A stretch of 64,000 nt of DNA from Sinorhizobium fredii USDA 205 (lineage in GTDB: Bacteria; Pseudomonadota; Alphaproteobacteria; Rhizobiales; Rhizobiaceae), in NCBI RefSeq assembly GCF_001461695.1, contig NZ_AUTC01000085.1, positions 1 to 64,000 on the forward strand, written 5' to 3'. The position numbers and the translations under genes are program-made. Below are positions 1 to 7,674 of the stretch, in pieces (position 1 is the stretch's first letter; every line of letters begins with the position of its first letter). Below the pieces are notes generated by a model, which saw only the letters and a list, made by a program, of their open reading frames with translations, was not told where the DNA came from and made no database searches.

Positions 1-91
1 GTCGGGTAGCGTCACACGCGCAAGTCGCAGTTCGGCATGAATTCACACCGCAAAGTTAAAGTGTCCTGATCCTGCAAAGTAAGAATGTCAC

Positions 92-119
92 TCTCCCAGC
101 GTTTTGATGACGTGGGAGA
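92..119 (-). terminator. Possible hairpin terminator after the CadC-like regulator
   Basis: TCTCCCA (92-98) can pair with TGGGAGA (113-119) around a 14-nt loop, 64 bases past the stop of the minus-strand regulator. The following bases on the minus strand are only moderately T-rich, so this is a weak terminator call. I see no gene in bases 1-182. Confidence 0.3.
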
Positions 120-182
120 CTGCGGATGGGATTGATTGCGTTGAGCGAGCGCGATCTGCAGCGGATTGATCACCGGGGCTCG

Positions 183-1694
183 TCACTCCGGAAGACCAGC
201 CTTGCGGAAGCCATCAACGAAATGTTCAAGCGTAGCAGCGTCGCGGAACGGCTCCGTCGCGGCCCAGTGGCGGATCGTGAAATGCGGGTTGCCGACGAGG
301 AACAGTTCGACCTCTGCGCGCGCCTCGTCGAGGCGGCCCAGTTGGGCAAGGCTTGCCGCCAGGAAACGGCGCGAGCTTGTACGATAAGTCTCATCCCTGC
401 GCAGTGTCTCGACGGCGGCCTCGTATTCGCCGGCCGCATAGTGCGCCTGGCCGAGCGCCAGATAGTACCAGCTTGGCGGAAACGGGTTCAGCCGAAACGC
501 CTTGCGAATGTGCTCAAGGCCCTCCTCGACCCGCCCGGCCAGAACCGTGATGTCGGATAGTGCCGCCCAGGCGTCGGCCTCGTTCGGGTCGAGTTCTATC
601 GCCTTGGTGAATTCCAAATCCGCCTCGGCGAAGCTGCGGTCATAGGCAAGCAGGTAAGCCAGAACCCAACGGCAGCCGGCATCGTTAGGATCGATCGCTA
701 CGGCCTTGCGCGCCAGTTCCAAAGCAGTGCTACGGGAAGATTCAGTTGGGCCGCCGGAATGCACCCATCCCATCCAGTGGTTTATGGCGAGCCAGCGATA
801 GGCCTCGGCGTATTCCGGATCGAGCGAAACCGCGCGCGTGAGCATCAGATGCGCTTCCCGCGCCGTCTGCGGTGAATCATCCATCAACTTGCGCGCCCGC
901 ACGCAGAGATCGTAAGCCTCGAGGTTCTTGGGCCGATTGCGCGGCGGCGATCGTGCGCGCAGCCGGCCGAGCAATGCCTCCACGATCTTGTCGGTGACCT
1001 CGTCCTGAACGCCAAAGATGTCTTCCAGGCTGCGATCGAAGCGTTCCGCCCATAGATGCTCGCCACTCATCGCGTCGACCAACTGGGCGTTGATGCGCAC
1101 GCGCCCTGCGGCGCGTCTTGCGCTCCCCTCCAGCAGGTAGCGAACGCCAAGCTCCTCAGCGATCCCGCGCACGTCCATCGCCTTTCCCTTGTAGGCGAAG
1201 GTCGAGTTGCGTGCGATGACGAACAGGCCGGAGCTCCTAGACAGGTCGGTGATCAGGTCTTCGGTCAACCCATCCGCGAAGGATTTCTGCTCGGGATCGT
1301 TGCTGAGATTCACAAAGGGCAGCACGGCGATCGATGGCTTGTCGGGCAGCGGCAAAGGTTTTCGCTTCGCACCGCCGAGCTGTTGGATGGCCCCCGTGAA
1401 GCGGTAGCCGACACGCGGAACCGTGGAGATCCATTCACCACCGTCGGCCGCCGGACCAAGCAGCTTCCGCAGCTGCGCGATCTGGACCGTGAGGTTGCCT
1501 TCCTCGACGGCCGTGCCCGGCCACGCCGCGTCCATCAACTCGGCCTTGCCGAGGATTTCGCCGGGCCGTTCGACGAGCGCCGCAAGCAGCTTTAGCCCGC
1601 GGTAGCCAACGGCAACGGGTTCATCGTTCCGAAGGAGCGTTCCCGCACCCGGATCAAGGACGAACGGACCAAAGGCAAAGCGCGATCCCTGCAT
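183..1694 (-). CDS. CadC-like winged-helix regulator with TolB/FlgO-like and TPR regions
   Basis: 503 aa. Residues ~1-105 form an OmpR/PhoB-type winged-helix DNA-binding domain; VPRVGYRF at 92-99 is the usual hairpin end of this fold. Residues ~118-245 (starting PSIAVLPFVNLS) match the TolB-N/FlgO-like segment common in adenylate-cyclase-associated regulators, and the remainder is helical with TPR-like repeats. No membrane segment is visible between the DNA-binding and C-terminal parts, so unlike E. coli CadC this is probably soluble. It is divergent from the DUF1127 gene with 137 bp between them, a natural place for autoregulation. The signal it senses is unknown. The family assignment is firm; the role is inference. 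Confidence 0.85.
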   Translation of the reverse strand: MQGSRFAFGPFVLDPGAGTLLRNDEPVAVGYRGLKLLAALVERPGEILGKAELMDAAWPGTAVEEGNLTVQIAQLRKLLGPAADGGEWISTVPRVGYRFTGAIQQLGGAKRKPLPLPDKPSIAVLPFVNLSNDPEQKSFADGLTEDLITDLSRSSGLFVIARNSTFAYKGKAMDVRGIAEELGVRYLLEGSARRAAGRVRINAQLVDAMSGEHLWAERFDRSLEDIFGVQDEVTDKIVEALLGRLRARSPPRNRPKNLEAYDLCVRARKLMDDSPQTAREAHLMLTRAVSLDPEYAEAYRWLAINHWMGWVHSGGPTESSRSTALELARKAVAIDPNDAGCRWVLAYLLAYDRSFAEADLEFTKAIELDPNEADAWAALSDITVLAGRVEEGLEHIRKAFRLNPFPPSWYYLALGQAHYAAGEYEAAVETLRRDETYRTSSRRFLAASLAQLGRLDEARAEVELFLVGNPHFTIRHWAATEPFRDAATLEHFVDGFRKAGLPE

Positions 1695-1831
1695 AGGGCG
1701 CAGCTATAGCCCGTTTGGAAATATTTGAGAACTTTTTGGAAGGGCTTAAGTACGACGCCGTTGGTATTCCGCAGAATTCATCTTCTTTCAGGTCGAGGGT
1801 CCCCGGAGCCTCAAACCGATAGGAGGTTGCC

Positions 1832-2101
1832 ATGAACACCACTCCCACCCTAGCGTCGGCCCCGCATCAGGCAGCGCCGCCGAGGACGCACGTCACGCCG
1901 GCCGACGTGTCGCGTCGGCACTACAGCCTGGCGACCCTGCGAAGCATTGTCGCGACCTGGCGCTGGCGGACACGCTTTCGCTGGGACCTTGAGCAACGGT
2001 TGAAGGACGACCCCCATTTGATCGACGATATCGGCCTGACGAGACCGCAGGTCGAGGCAGAGATCGCCAAGCCCTTCTGGCAAGTATCAAACCCTCTATG
2101 A
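1832..2101 (+). CDS. DUF1127 domain small protein
   Basis: 89 aa. The C-terminal half (residues ~45-83) carries the DUF1127 pattern: an Arg/Trp-rich helix, then DDPHLIDDIGLTR and a terminal KPFW. Short DUF1127 proteins are abundant in Rhizobiales, and some have been linked to phosphate or RNA metabolism; the job of this one is unknown. The start is well supported by AGGAGG at 1821-1826, five bases before the ATG. The MFS gene follows 13 bp downstream, so the two are probably co-transcribed. Confidence 0.85.
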   Translation: MNTTPTLASAPHQAAPPRTHVTPADVSRRHYSLATLRSIVATWRWRTRFRWDLEQRLKDDPHLIDDIGLTRPQVEAEIAKPFWQVSNPL

Positions 2102-2114
2102 GGCGAATGCTGCA

Positions 2115-3377
2115 ATGACACCGGATCGCCAGTTGCCGCATGCCGCAGAGGTCTGCCGGCTCTTGCAGGGCACGACATCACCGCGAGAGGATCGCATCCC
2201 CTGGGCCGCGATGGCGGGCATCATCGCGACCGTCACGGTGTTCGCGCTCGCACAGGGGCTGACCTATCCGCTGCTCAGCTTCATCCTGGAGCGAAAGGGA
2301 ACGACGCCCGGCCTGATCGGCTTGTCGGCAGCGATGACGCCGCTCGGTTTCATTGTATCCGCGCCGTTCATTCCGGCGCTGGCGCGGCACGTGGGCGGGG
2401 CGCGGCTTGCGATCCTGTGTTCGATGCTGGCCCCCCTCACCCTGATCGCGCTTGCCTTGACGCCGGACGTCTGGGTCTGGATGCCGCTGCGCTTGCTGCT
2501 CGGCTTCTGCGCCAATCCGCTCTACGTGATGAGCGAGACCTGGCTGATCTCGATCACCCCCGCGCCACGCCGGGGCCGCATCATGGGCCTCTATTCATCG
2601 GTCGTTTCGGGTGGCTTCGCCATCGGCCCGCTGTCGCTCGGCCTGGTTGGAACAGAGGGTTGGCCGCCCTTCCTGATCGGCATCGTGGCCTTCCTTCTCT
2701 GTGGCCTGATCGTGCTTGCGGTCGTGCCGCGCCTGCCGAAGATGCCGCATGAAGGCGAGACAACATCGGTCAGTGGCTTCTTCGTACTGGCGCCGCTGCT
2801 GTTGTTCGCGGTTTTCACTGCTGCCGGCTTCGAGCAGGTCCTGCTTTCCTTGTTCGCGGTCTATGGCGCCGCGCTCGGCAGCGCCGAGGAGCGCATCGCT
2901 TCGCTGATCACCTGTTTCATCACAGGCAATGCCGTGCTGCAGATTGTGCTCGGACGCGTGGCCGAACAGTTTGGCTCGACGCGGACCATGTTGGTCTGTG
3001 CCCTGGCTTCGCTGGTTGGCTGCCTGCTGCTGCCCTTGATCTTCAACGCGTGGCTCATCTGGCCGCTCGTTTTCGTCTGGGGCGGGGTCTCGTTCGGGAT
3101 CTACACCATGTCGCTCATCCAACTCGGTGAGCGCTTCACCGGTCGAGCCTTGATCGCCGGCAACGCTGCCTTCGCGTTCGCATGGGGCGTCGGCGGCATC
3201 GTGGGCTCGCCCGCGACAGGACTGGCGATGCAACTGATCGGACATCAGGGGCTGCCATCATCCCTTGGCCTGCTGTGTTGTGCACTGGCGGTGTTTCTGA
3301 TGGCGGAGAGAAGGTTCGATCCGGTTCGCCTCAGTGAGCCGTGTAGGCGCCGTCCACGAGATGATAGCTGCCGGTGA
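2115..3377 (+). CDS. MFS transporter, YcaD-like
   Basis: 420 aa with about twelve hydrophobic segments beginning near residue 33 (AMAGIIATVTVFALAQG). The loop after TM4, including the PRRGRIMGLYSS stretch near residue 150, is typical of the YcaD/YfkF type of major facilitator. The substrate cannot be told from sequence. It follows the DUF1127 gene closely. The 3' end overlaps the convergent SDR gene by 47 bp, and the last ~20 residues (Arg-rich, hydrophilic) are encoded inside that overlap, so the C-terminus may be a recent read-through extension. Confidence 0.85.
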   Translation: MTPDRQLPHAAEVCRLLQGTTSPREDRIPWAAMAGIIATVTVFALAQGLTYPLLSFILERKGTTPGLIGLSAAMTPLGFIVSAPFIPALARHVGGARLAILCSMLAPLTLIALALTPDVWVWMPLRLLLGFCANPLYVMSETWLISITPAPRRGRIMGLYSSVVSGGFAIGPLSLGLVGTEGWPPFLIGIVAFLLCGLIVLAVVPRLPKMPHEGETTSVSGFFVLAPLLLFAVFTAAGFEQVLLSLFAVYGAALGSAEERIASLITCFITGNAVLQIVLGRVAEQFGSTRTMLVCALASLVGCLLLPLIFNAWLIWPLVFVWGGVSFGIYTMSLIQLGERFTGRALIAGNAAFAFAWGVGGIVGSPATGLAMQLIGHQGLPSSLGLLCCALAVFLMAERRFDPVRLSEPCRRRPRDDSCR

Positions 3378-4086
3378 TGAAACTCGCCTCATCGGACAAG
3401 AGAAAACAGACGAGCGCCGCCACCTCCTCCGGCGTCCCTCGCCGGCCCATCGGCTGCAGCGCCTCCAGCCGGCGGGTCTTCGCCAGCTCGGCATATTCCG
3501 ACAGAAGCGGCGTTTCGATCCACCCGGGACCGACGGCGTTGATGCGGATGCCCATGCGCGCATATTCGATCGCTGCCGCCTTGGTAAGACCGACAACCCC
3601 ATGCTTGGCTGCGGTATAGGCCGATGCGGTTGGCAAGCCGACGGAAGCGAGAATCGACGTCACGTTGACGATTGCGCCACCTCCCCGTCCCAGCATGGCT
3701 GCGATCGCGTATTTCATGCAATGGAAGGTGCCGGTCAGGTTCACGTCGATCACGCGCTCCCAGTTGTCGAGCGGATAGTCTCCGGTCGGCTTTCGGACGC
3801 CTTCGATGCCGGCGTTGTTGACGGCTAGGTCCAGGCCCCCGCATTCCCGGAGAGCGAAGTCGACCAATTGCTCGACAGCACCAGCGTCGGCGACATCGAC
3901 CGTAAAATGGCGGGCCCGACCTCCCTTGCCGCGGATCTCGTCGACGATCCCCTCGGCGGCTTCTGGATTGAGATCGGCAACGACAACTTCCGCCCCCTCG
4001 CCGCTCAATTGCCGGGAGATGGCGGCGCCGATTCCCGAACCGCCGCCGGTAACGATGGCGATCTTGCCGTCGAAGCGCAGTTTCAT
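3331..4086 (-). CDS. SDR family NAD(P)-dependent oxidoreductase
   Basis: 251 aa, a classical short-chain dehydrogenase. It has the dinucleotide motif TGGGSGIG near residues 13-20, NNAG near 90, the catalytic Ser in VTSILAS, YTAAK (Tyr/Lys pair) near 157-161, and a PGWIETP loop after it. An Asp (VVADLN) follows the second beta strand, which usually favours NAD(H) over NADP(H). The substrate is unknown; homologues include 3-ketoacyl-ACP reductase-like and sugar-alcohol dehydrogenases. It is convergent with the MFS gene and appears monocistronic. Confidence 0.88.
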   Translation of the reverse strand: MKLRFDGKIAIVTGGGSGIGAAISRQLSGEGAEVVVADLNPEAAEGIVDEIRGKGGRARHFTVDVADAGAVEQLVDFALRECGGLDLAVNNAGIEGVRKPTGDYPLDNWERVIDVNLTGTFHCMKYAIAAMLGRGGGAIVNVTSILASVGLPTASAYTAAKHGVVGLTKAAAIEYARMGIRINAVGPGWIETPLLSEYAELAKTRRLEALQPMGRRGTPEEVAALVCFLLSDEASFITGSYHLVDGAYTAH

Positions 4087-4450
4087 GCTGTCGATCCTTC
4101 CTAGCTCTTCCCACTCCCAGTCGAGCAGACACGGGAGGTTGCCGCAAGGGTTTAATCTATCCCCGAAGCCGGCGGCCCGATGGCTCGATCGCGTCAGCCG
4201 TCATAACCGTTCGCGAGTCGACATCCGCGGGCCCAAGATTCGGGCGCCGAGAGGGACAACCCGACGCGAATCGGAGGGCCGATCCTCCGCGGCGACCCTT
4301 TGTAGCGTCTCGAATCGGGCCTGCACTCCCCTGATTCTGAACGTCAAATTCACCTCGTCGTGCCCGCCTGAGATGCGAGGCTTGGCACGGCGCCCGCAGC
4401 GGTGTTAAACACGCAGAACGGGGACTCACGAATTTTCTCAGCAGGTGAAG
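4087..4450. other. Intergenic region between SDR gene and L,D-transpeptidase
   Basis: 364 bp holding the divergent promoters of the SDR gene (minus) and the L,D-transpeptidase gene (plus). Several frames are open because of high GC, but none has a convincing ribosome site or recognisable protein. No strong hairpin or repeat was seen. Confidence 0.5.
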
Positions 4451-5035
4451 ATGGACAAGAACCACGTTACGCGTCGCATGCTCGTGTTGGGTAGTCTGGC
4501 TCTCGTGGCCACCGGATGTAGTTCGATCGGGCGAACAATTGAAAGCCCCATCGCCTCCAGGACGCGTATCGATCCGCGCTACCGCAGGCAGGAAGTGGCC
4601 TATGACGGAGGCGAGGCACCGGGAACGATCGTCGTCAACACCGAAGAACGCTATCTCTACTATGTCCAAGGCGGCGGCTGGGCGGTTCGCTACGGCATCG
4701 GCGTTGGAGAGGAAGGGCGCACACTCAAGGGCAAGGCGACGATCGGCCGAAAGGCGGAGTGGCCGTCGTGGACACCCACCGAAAGCATGATGCGCCGCAA
4801 GCCTCACCTGCGCCAGTATGCGGGGGGCGTCTCAGGCGGATTACACAATCCGCTTGGTGCATCCGCTCTCTACCTCTATCGTGGCGGGAACGACACCATG
4901 TTCCGCCTGCACGGCACGAACGAACCATGGACGATCGGTCAGGCAGTATCGAGCGGTTGCATCCGCTTGACGAACGATGACATCGTTGATCTCTACAGTC
5001 GGACCCCCGTGGGGACCACGGTATTGATCATCTGA
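4451..5035 (+). CDS. L,D-transpeptidase (YkuD/ErfK family) lipoprotein
   Basis: 194 aa. The N-terminus is a lipoprotein signal (LALVATGC, lipidated Cys23), so it should be anchored in the periplasm. The YkuD catalytic signature is complete: His154 in the LHGTNEP segment and Cys170 in SSGCIRL. Enzymes of this family make 3-3 peptidoglycan cross-links or attach lipoproteins to peptidoglycan; rhizobia carry many paralogues and rely on L,D-crosslinks. The ATG at 4451 has AGG five bases upstream; a GTG two codons earlier (4445) is possible but overlaps that site. It appears monocistronic. Confidence 0.9.
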   Translation: MDKNHVTRRMLVLGSLALVATGCSSIGRTIESPIASRTRIDPRYRRQEVAYDGGEAPGTIVVNTEERYLYYVQGGGWAVRYGIGVGEEGRTLKGKATIGRKAEWPSWTPTESMMRRKPHLRQYAGGVSGGLHNPLGASALYLYRGGNDTMFRLHGTNEPWTIGQAVSSGCIRLTNDDIVDLYSRTPVGTTVLII

Positions 5036-5225
5036 TGGTATTTGCGCGCGTATTTGGTATAAATAATCAAGCCATGTGTGTTGAAGAACCCGTTGAACAG
5101 TTCCGGACCGACAAACCTGACGCCAACTGTGTCCTTCTTGCACTAGGCTAAGACGAGAATCGCCACTATTACTTGGAGTGTTGCCTTCGATAAACCATTC
5201 CGACTATTGAGGAAAGGACTTCTGA

Positions 5226-5366
5226 ATGAGCAGAATTCTAATCGTTATGATCGCATTGCTTTCTGTCACCGGGCTGACCGCTTGTGACACGATTGGCAAG
5301 GGTAAAGGGAAGGCACCGCCGCCAGCTGCAGAGCCGGCAGTAGAGCCCGCTCCCGTTTATAAGTAG
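5226..5366 (+). CDS. Small lipoprotein (46 aa), entericidin-like in size
   Basis: 46 aa with a hydrophobic signal segment and lipobox LTAC (Cys20), followed by a Lys/Gly stretch and an Ala/Pro/Glu-rich tail ending PVYK. GAGGAAAGG lies about 9-12 bases before the ATG. A strong hairpin follows the stop codon within 12 bases, so this is a self-contained unit. Size and layout recall entericidin-type and other rhizobial mini-lipoproteins, but I recognise no specific family. The function is unknown. Confidence 0.7.
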   Translation: MSRILIVMIALLSVTGLTACDTIGKGKGKAPPPAAEPAVEPAPVYK

Positions 5367-5377
5367 CAGCTGAATTT

Positions 5378-5415
5378 GCCCCGTGGGGAGGCTCGACAGA
5401 TTCTCCCCACGGGGC
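5378..5415 (+). terminator. Hairpin terminator after the small lipoprotein
   Basis: A perfect 13-bp stem, GCCCCGTGGGGAG (5378-5390) with CTCCCCACGGGGC (5403-5415), and a 12-nt loop, starting 12 bases after the stop codon. The 3' side lacks a clean U-tract, so termination may be inefficient or the stem may mainly stabilise the mRNA 3' end. Confidence 0.65.
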
Positions 5416-5531
5416 GCCTTGAAGACCGAACACCTCAGGGCTGTCGGTCAAAGACGCCACTGATTGGCCCGAGCCGGCCCAAGTTCTGCTAAAATAGAGT
5501 ATAGAGTTCGGCGACAGAGCGACGTGACGTG

Positions 5532-6122
5532 ATGACATCTGCAGCAAGCCGTATCCTACCTGTAATCCTGCTCGCATTCGCGACGACAGCGTGCCAGACG
5601 CAAGACAAAAAACCCCAACCGGCCTATGTGTCGAGCAGCCAGAAAATTGGCGGGCCGGCCAAGCTGATATCCCAATCCCGAGAGCAAGGGTATTTCATCG
5701 AATTCCGCTCGCGCTATGCGCTGAGCTACGGCCACACCTATGCGGTTTTCGGCCGCACCAATGCGGCAGGGGCAATGATCAGCCCGGAAGTCGCGGGTCT
5801 GGCGCCGGCCACGAATGATGCCGCGCCCTATGTCCTTGGTCATTTCTTTCCCGTGCCGGCCGAGACCGGAGCGAGCGACGGCGACCTGGAAGAGGAATAC
5901 AGGTCGGCCAGTTGGCGCATCATGCTGACCGAGGCAGAGTACAACGAGGTCGTCGCCTTCATACGAAAGCTGAAGGCTAAGTCGCGCGTCTGGCAGGCGT
6001 CGGTCTACAACTGCAATGCCTTCGTCGCTGAGATTGCGCGGTCCATGGGGTATAGCACTCCAGGCATCTGGCTAAGGCCGCAAGAATTCATTACAAGGCT
6101 CCGTGAGATGAATGGGGGCTAG
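5532..6122 (+). CDS. Conserved lipoprotein of unknown function
   Basis: 196 aa. The lipobox TTAC puts the lipidated Cys at residue 21, so it is periplasm-facing. The body is soluble, with a Tyr/Phe-rich beta region (FRSRYALSYGHTYAVFG) and a later helix containing VYNCNAFVAEIARSMG. The Asn-Cys-Asn arrangement at a helix start, with upstream histidines (SYGH, LGHFF), resembles the active-site layout of NlpC/P60-like or permuted papain-like folds; this is only a visual analogy. The ATG at 5532 is preferred over the GTG at 5529. It appears monocistronic, with a palindromic repeat just downstream. Confidence 0.7.
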   Translation: MTSAASRILPVILLAFATTACQTQDKKPQPAYVSSSQKIGGPAKLISQSREQGYFIEFRSRYALSYGHTYAVFGRTNAAGAMISPEVAGLAPATNDAAPYVLGHFFPVPAETGASDGDLEEEYRSASWRIMLTEAEYNEVVAFIRKLKAKSRVWQASVYNCNAFVAEIARSMGYSTPGIWLRPQEFITRLREMNGG

Positions 6123-6135
6123 CGCGATCGGCTCC

Positions 6136-6240
6136 AGCGCCGCGCGACTTTTCAGACGTGCAAAGGTGGCTGTAGCACTTTGAAACGCTGCATGTTTTTG
6201 TCCTTGAATCGGCTACGATTTAAGGAAACATGCAGTAGCC
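6136..6240 (-). repeat. Rhizobial palindromic repeat, copy 1 (inverted relative to copy 2)
   Basis: About 105 bp matching the reverse complement of 8741-8843 along its length. Shared blocks are GCGCCGCGCG, GCTGTAGCACT.TGAAA, CTGCATG and a central interrupted palindrome (TCCTTGAATCG / CGATTTAAGGA). The core can fold into a long hairpin. It resembles the short interspersed palindromic elements of sinorhizobial chromosomes; I cannot assign the exact named class. Confidence 0.75.
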
Positions 6241-6296
6241 CTGCCCGCTTCGGCCAGCGGCATGATCGCGGATGAGCCGTGTTAGCTAGGATAAGC

Positions 6297-6884
6297 ATGT
6301 CGATCGCTTCCATCGGGCAGATTATTTGGGTGCTTGGCATCGTCGCCTGGTACTTTATTCGCCGTCCCTACGAGCGCCGCGCCAAGCGCGTAGAGGTCGT
6401 CAGCAACCGCCGCACGGCTTCGGAGACGATCGGGCTGGCTGCGGCGTTGGCTGGCCTCGGAATCGTACCGGGATTTTATGTGGTAACCGGGATTCCCTCG
6501 GCAGCCGATTATCCGGCCAGCGCGTGGGCCGTGGCCATCGGAACCCTCGTCTTCGCTGCTGCGATGTGGGTGTTTCGCAGAACCCACAAGGAACTTGGCC
6601 GCAATTGGTCCATCACACTGGAGATCCGCGATCGGCATGAGCTGATCAGCGGCGGGCCTTATGCCCTCGTTCGCCACCCAATGTACACTTCGTTTCTGCT
6701 CATGGGTGTCGGGCAGGCCTTCCTGCTGTCGAACTGGGTCATGGGCTTCGCCGGACTGGTCGGTTTCGCGATCCTGTTTTTTCTGAGGGTGGACAAGGAG
6801 GAGCGCATGATGCTGGAAACATTCGGCCCGCAATACCGCGCCTACATGGAAAGAACCAAGCGGATCATTCCCTTTCTCTACTAG
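6297..6884 (+). CDS. Isoprenylcysteine carboxyl methyltransferase (ICMT)-family membrane protein
   Basis: 195 aa with about five membrane segments. The family signature sits in the C-terminal half: LGRNWS, then GGPYALVRHPMYTS and a final EERMM. These are the SAM-binding and active-site residues of the ICMT/PEMT superfamily. Bacterial members methylate small lipids or isoprenoid-like acids; the substrate here is unknown. The ATG at 6297 has AGGA (6288-6291) just upstream; a GTG at 6279 would add six residues. It is first in a tight three-gene unit, 10 bp before the acyltransferase-like gene. Confidence 0.82.
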   Translation: MSIASIGQIIWVLGIVAWYFIRRPYERRAKRVEVVSNRRTASETIGLAAALAGLGIVPGFYVVTGIPSAADYPASAWAVAIGTLVFAAAMWVFRRTHKELGRNWSITLEIRDRHELISGGPYALVRHPMYTSFLLMGVGQAFLLSNWVMGFAGLVGFAILFFLRVDKEERMMLETFGPQYRAYMERTKRIIPFLY

Positions 6885-6894
6885 AGGTGTCCCG

Positions 6895-7674
6895 ATGCGA
6901 GGCCGAGCTCTCAAGCTTTCGAGGCCGCGACGCCTCGTCGGCGATCTGATGCGGTTTTCGATTCGTGTGCCGCGGGTCACCGTGCAGCGACAGATGAATC
7001 TCGCTCCACTCCTTCAGGCCCGGATGTCCCAACAGAACAGACCGTCCTGGACTGTGCTGTTTCTCAAGGGGTACGCGCTTCTTTCTCTCGAAACCCCTGA
7101 ACTCCGGCAGGCCTATGTCAAGCTGCCGAGACCTCAACTCTACGAATATCCGGGAAGCATTGCTTCCGTCGCTCACGAGCGCGAGCTTGGCGGCGAGCGG
7201 GCCGTGCTTCTGAGTTTGATCAAGACCCCCGAGCGCCGTTCTATCGCCGAACTCGCGGGCCTGATCGAGGCGGCACGGACGCGTCCCATCATGGAGGTGA
7301 AGGAGTTCCGCCGCGCCCTGAAGATCGCCCGGCTGCCGGCGCCGATCCGCTGGCTGCTCATGTGGCTGGGGCTCAATCTCGGTCGCCCGCGCGGCCGCCA
7401 TTTCGGAACCTTCCAGTTGTCCGTCTATTCGGGGCTCGGCGCCGAATCGCTAAATCCGCTGACGCCCCTGACGACGATCTTCAACTATGGCCCGATCGAC
7501 GGCCAGGGGACGGTAACCGTCCGAATCCATTATGATCACCGGGTCATGGATGGTGCCAATGTGGCGCGGGCGCTGGAGCGATTCGAAAGAATTCTGAATG
7601 GCGAAATCGCCGCCGAGGTGTCCGGTCAAACCGAAACCGTCGCCGTCGCGGGCGCTGTCCCCGGTGCCGCATGA
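6895..7674 (+). CDS. Stand-alone 2-oxoacid dehydrogenase E2-type acyltransferase domain protein
   Basis: 259 aa resembling only the catalytic core of E2 acyltransferases (chloramphenicol acetyltransferase-like fold). The C-terminal motif YDHRVMDGA carries the catalytic His and Asp, and an early stretch (VTVQRQMNLAPLLQAR, then PSWTVLFLKGYAL) fits the N-terminal half of the fold. There is no lipoyl domain and no peripheral-subunit-binding domain, so it is not an ordinary PDH/OGDH E2 and may acylate a free CoA- or ACP-bound substrate. It is translationally coupled to the next gene by an ATGA overlap. The fold is fairly sure; the reaction is unknown. Confidence 0.75.
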   Translation: MRGRALKLSRPRRLVGDLMRFSIRVPRVTVQRQMNLAPLLQARMSQQNRPSWTVLFLKGYALLSLETPELRQAYVKLPRPQLYEYPGSIASVAHERELGGERAVLLSLIKTPERRSIAELAGLIEAARTRPIMEVKEFRRALKIARLPAPIRWLLMWLGLNLGRPRGRHFGTFQLSVYSGLGAESLNPLTPLTTIFNYGPIDGQGTVTVRIHYDHRVMDGANVARALERFERILNGEIAAEVSGQTETVAVAGAVPGAA

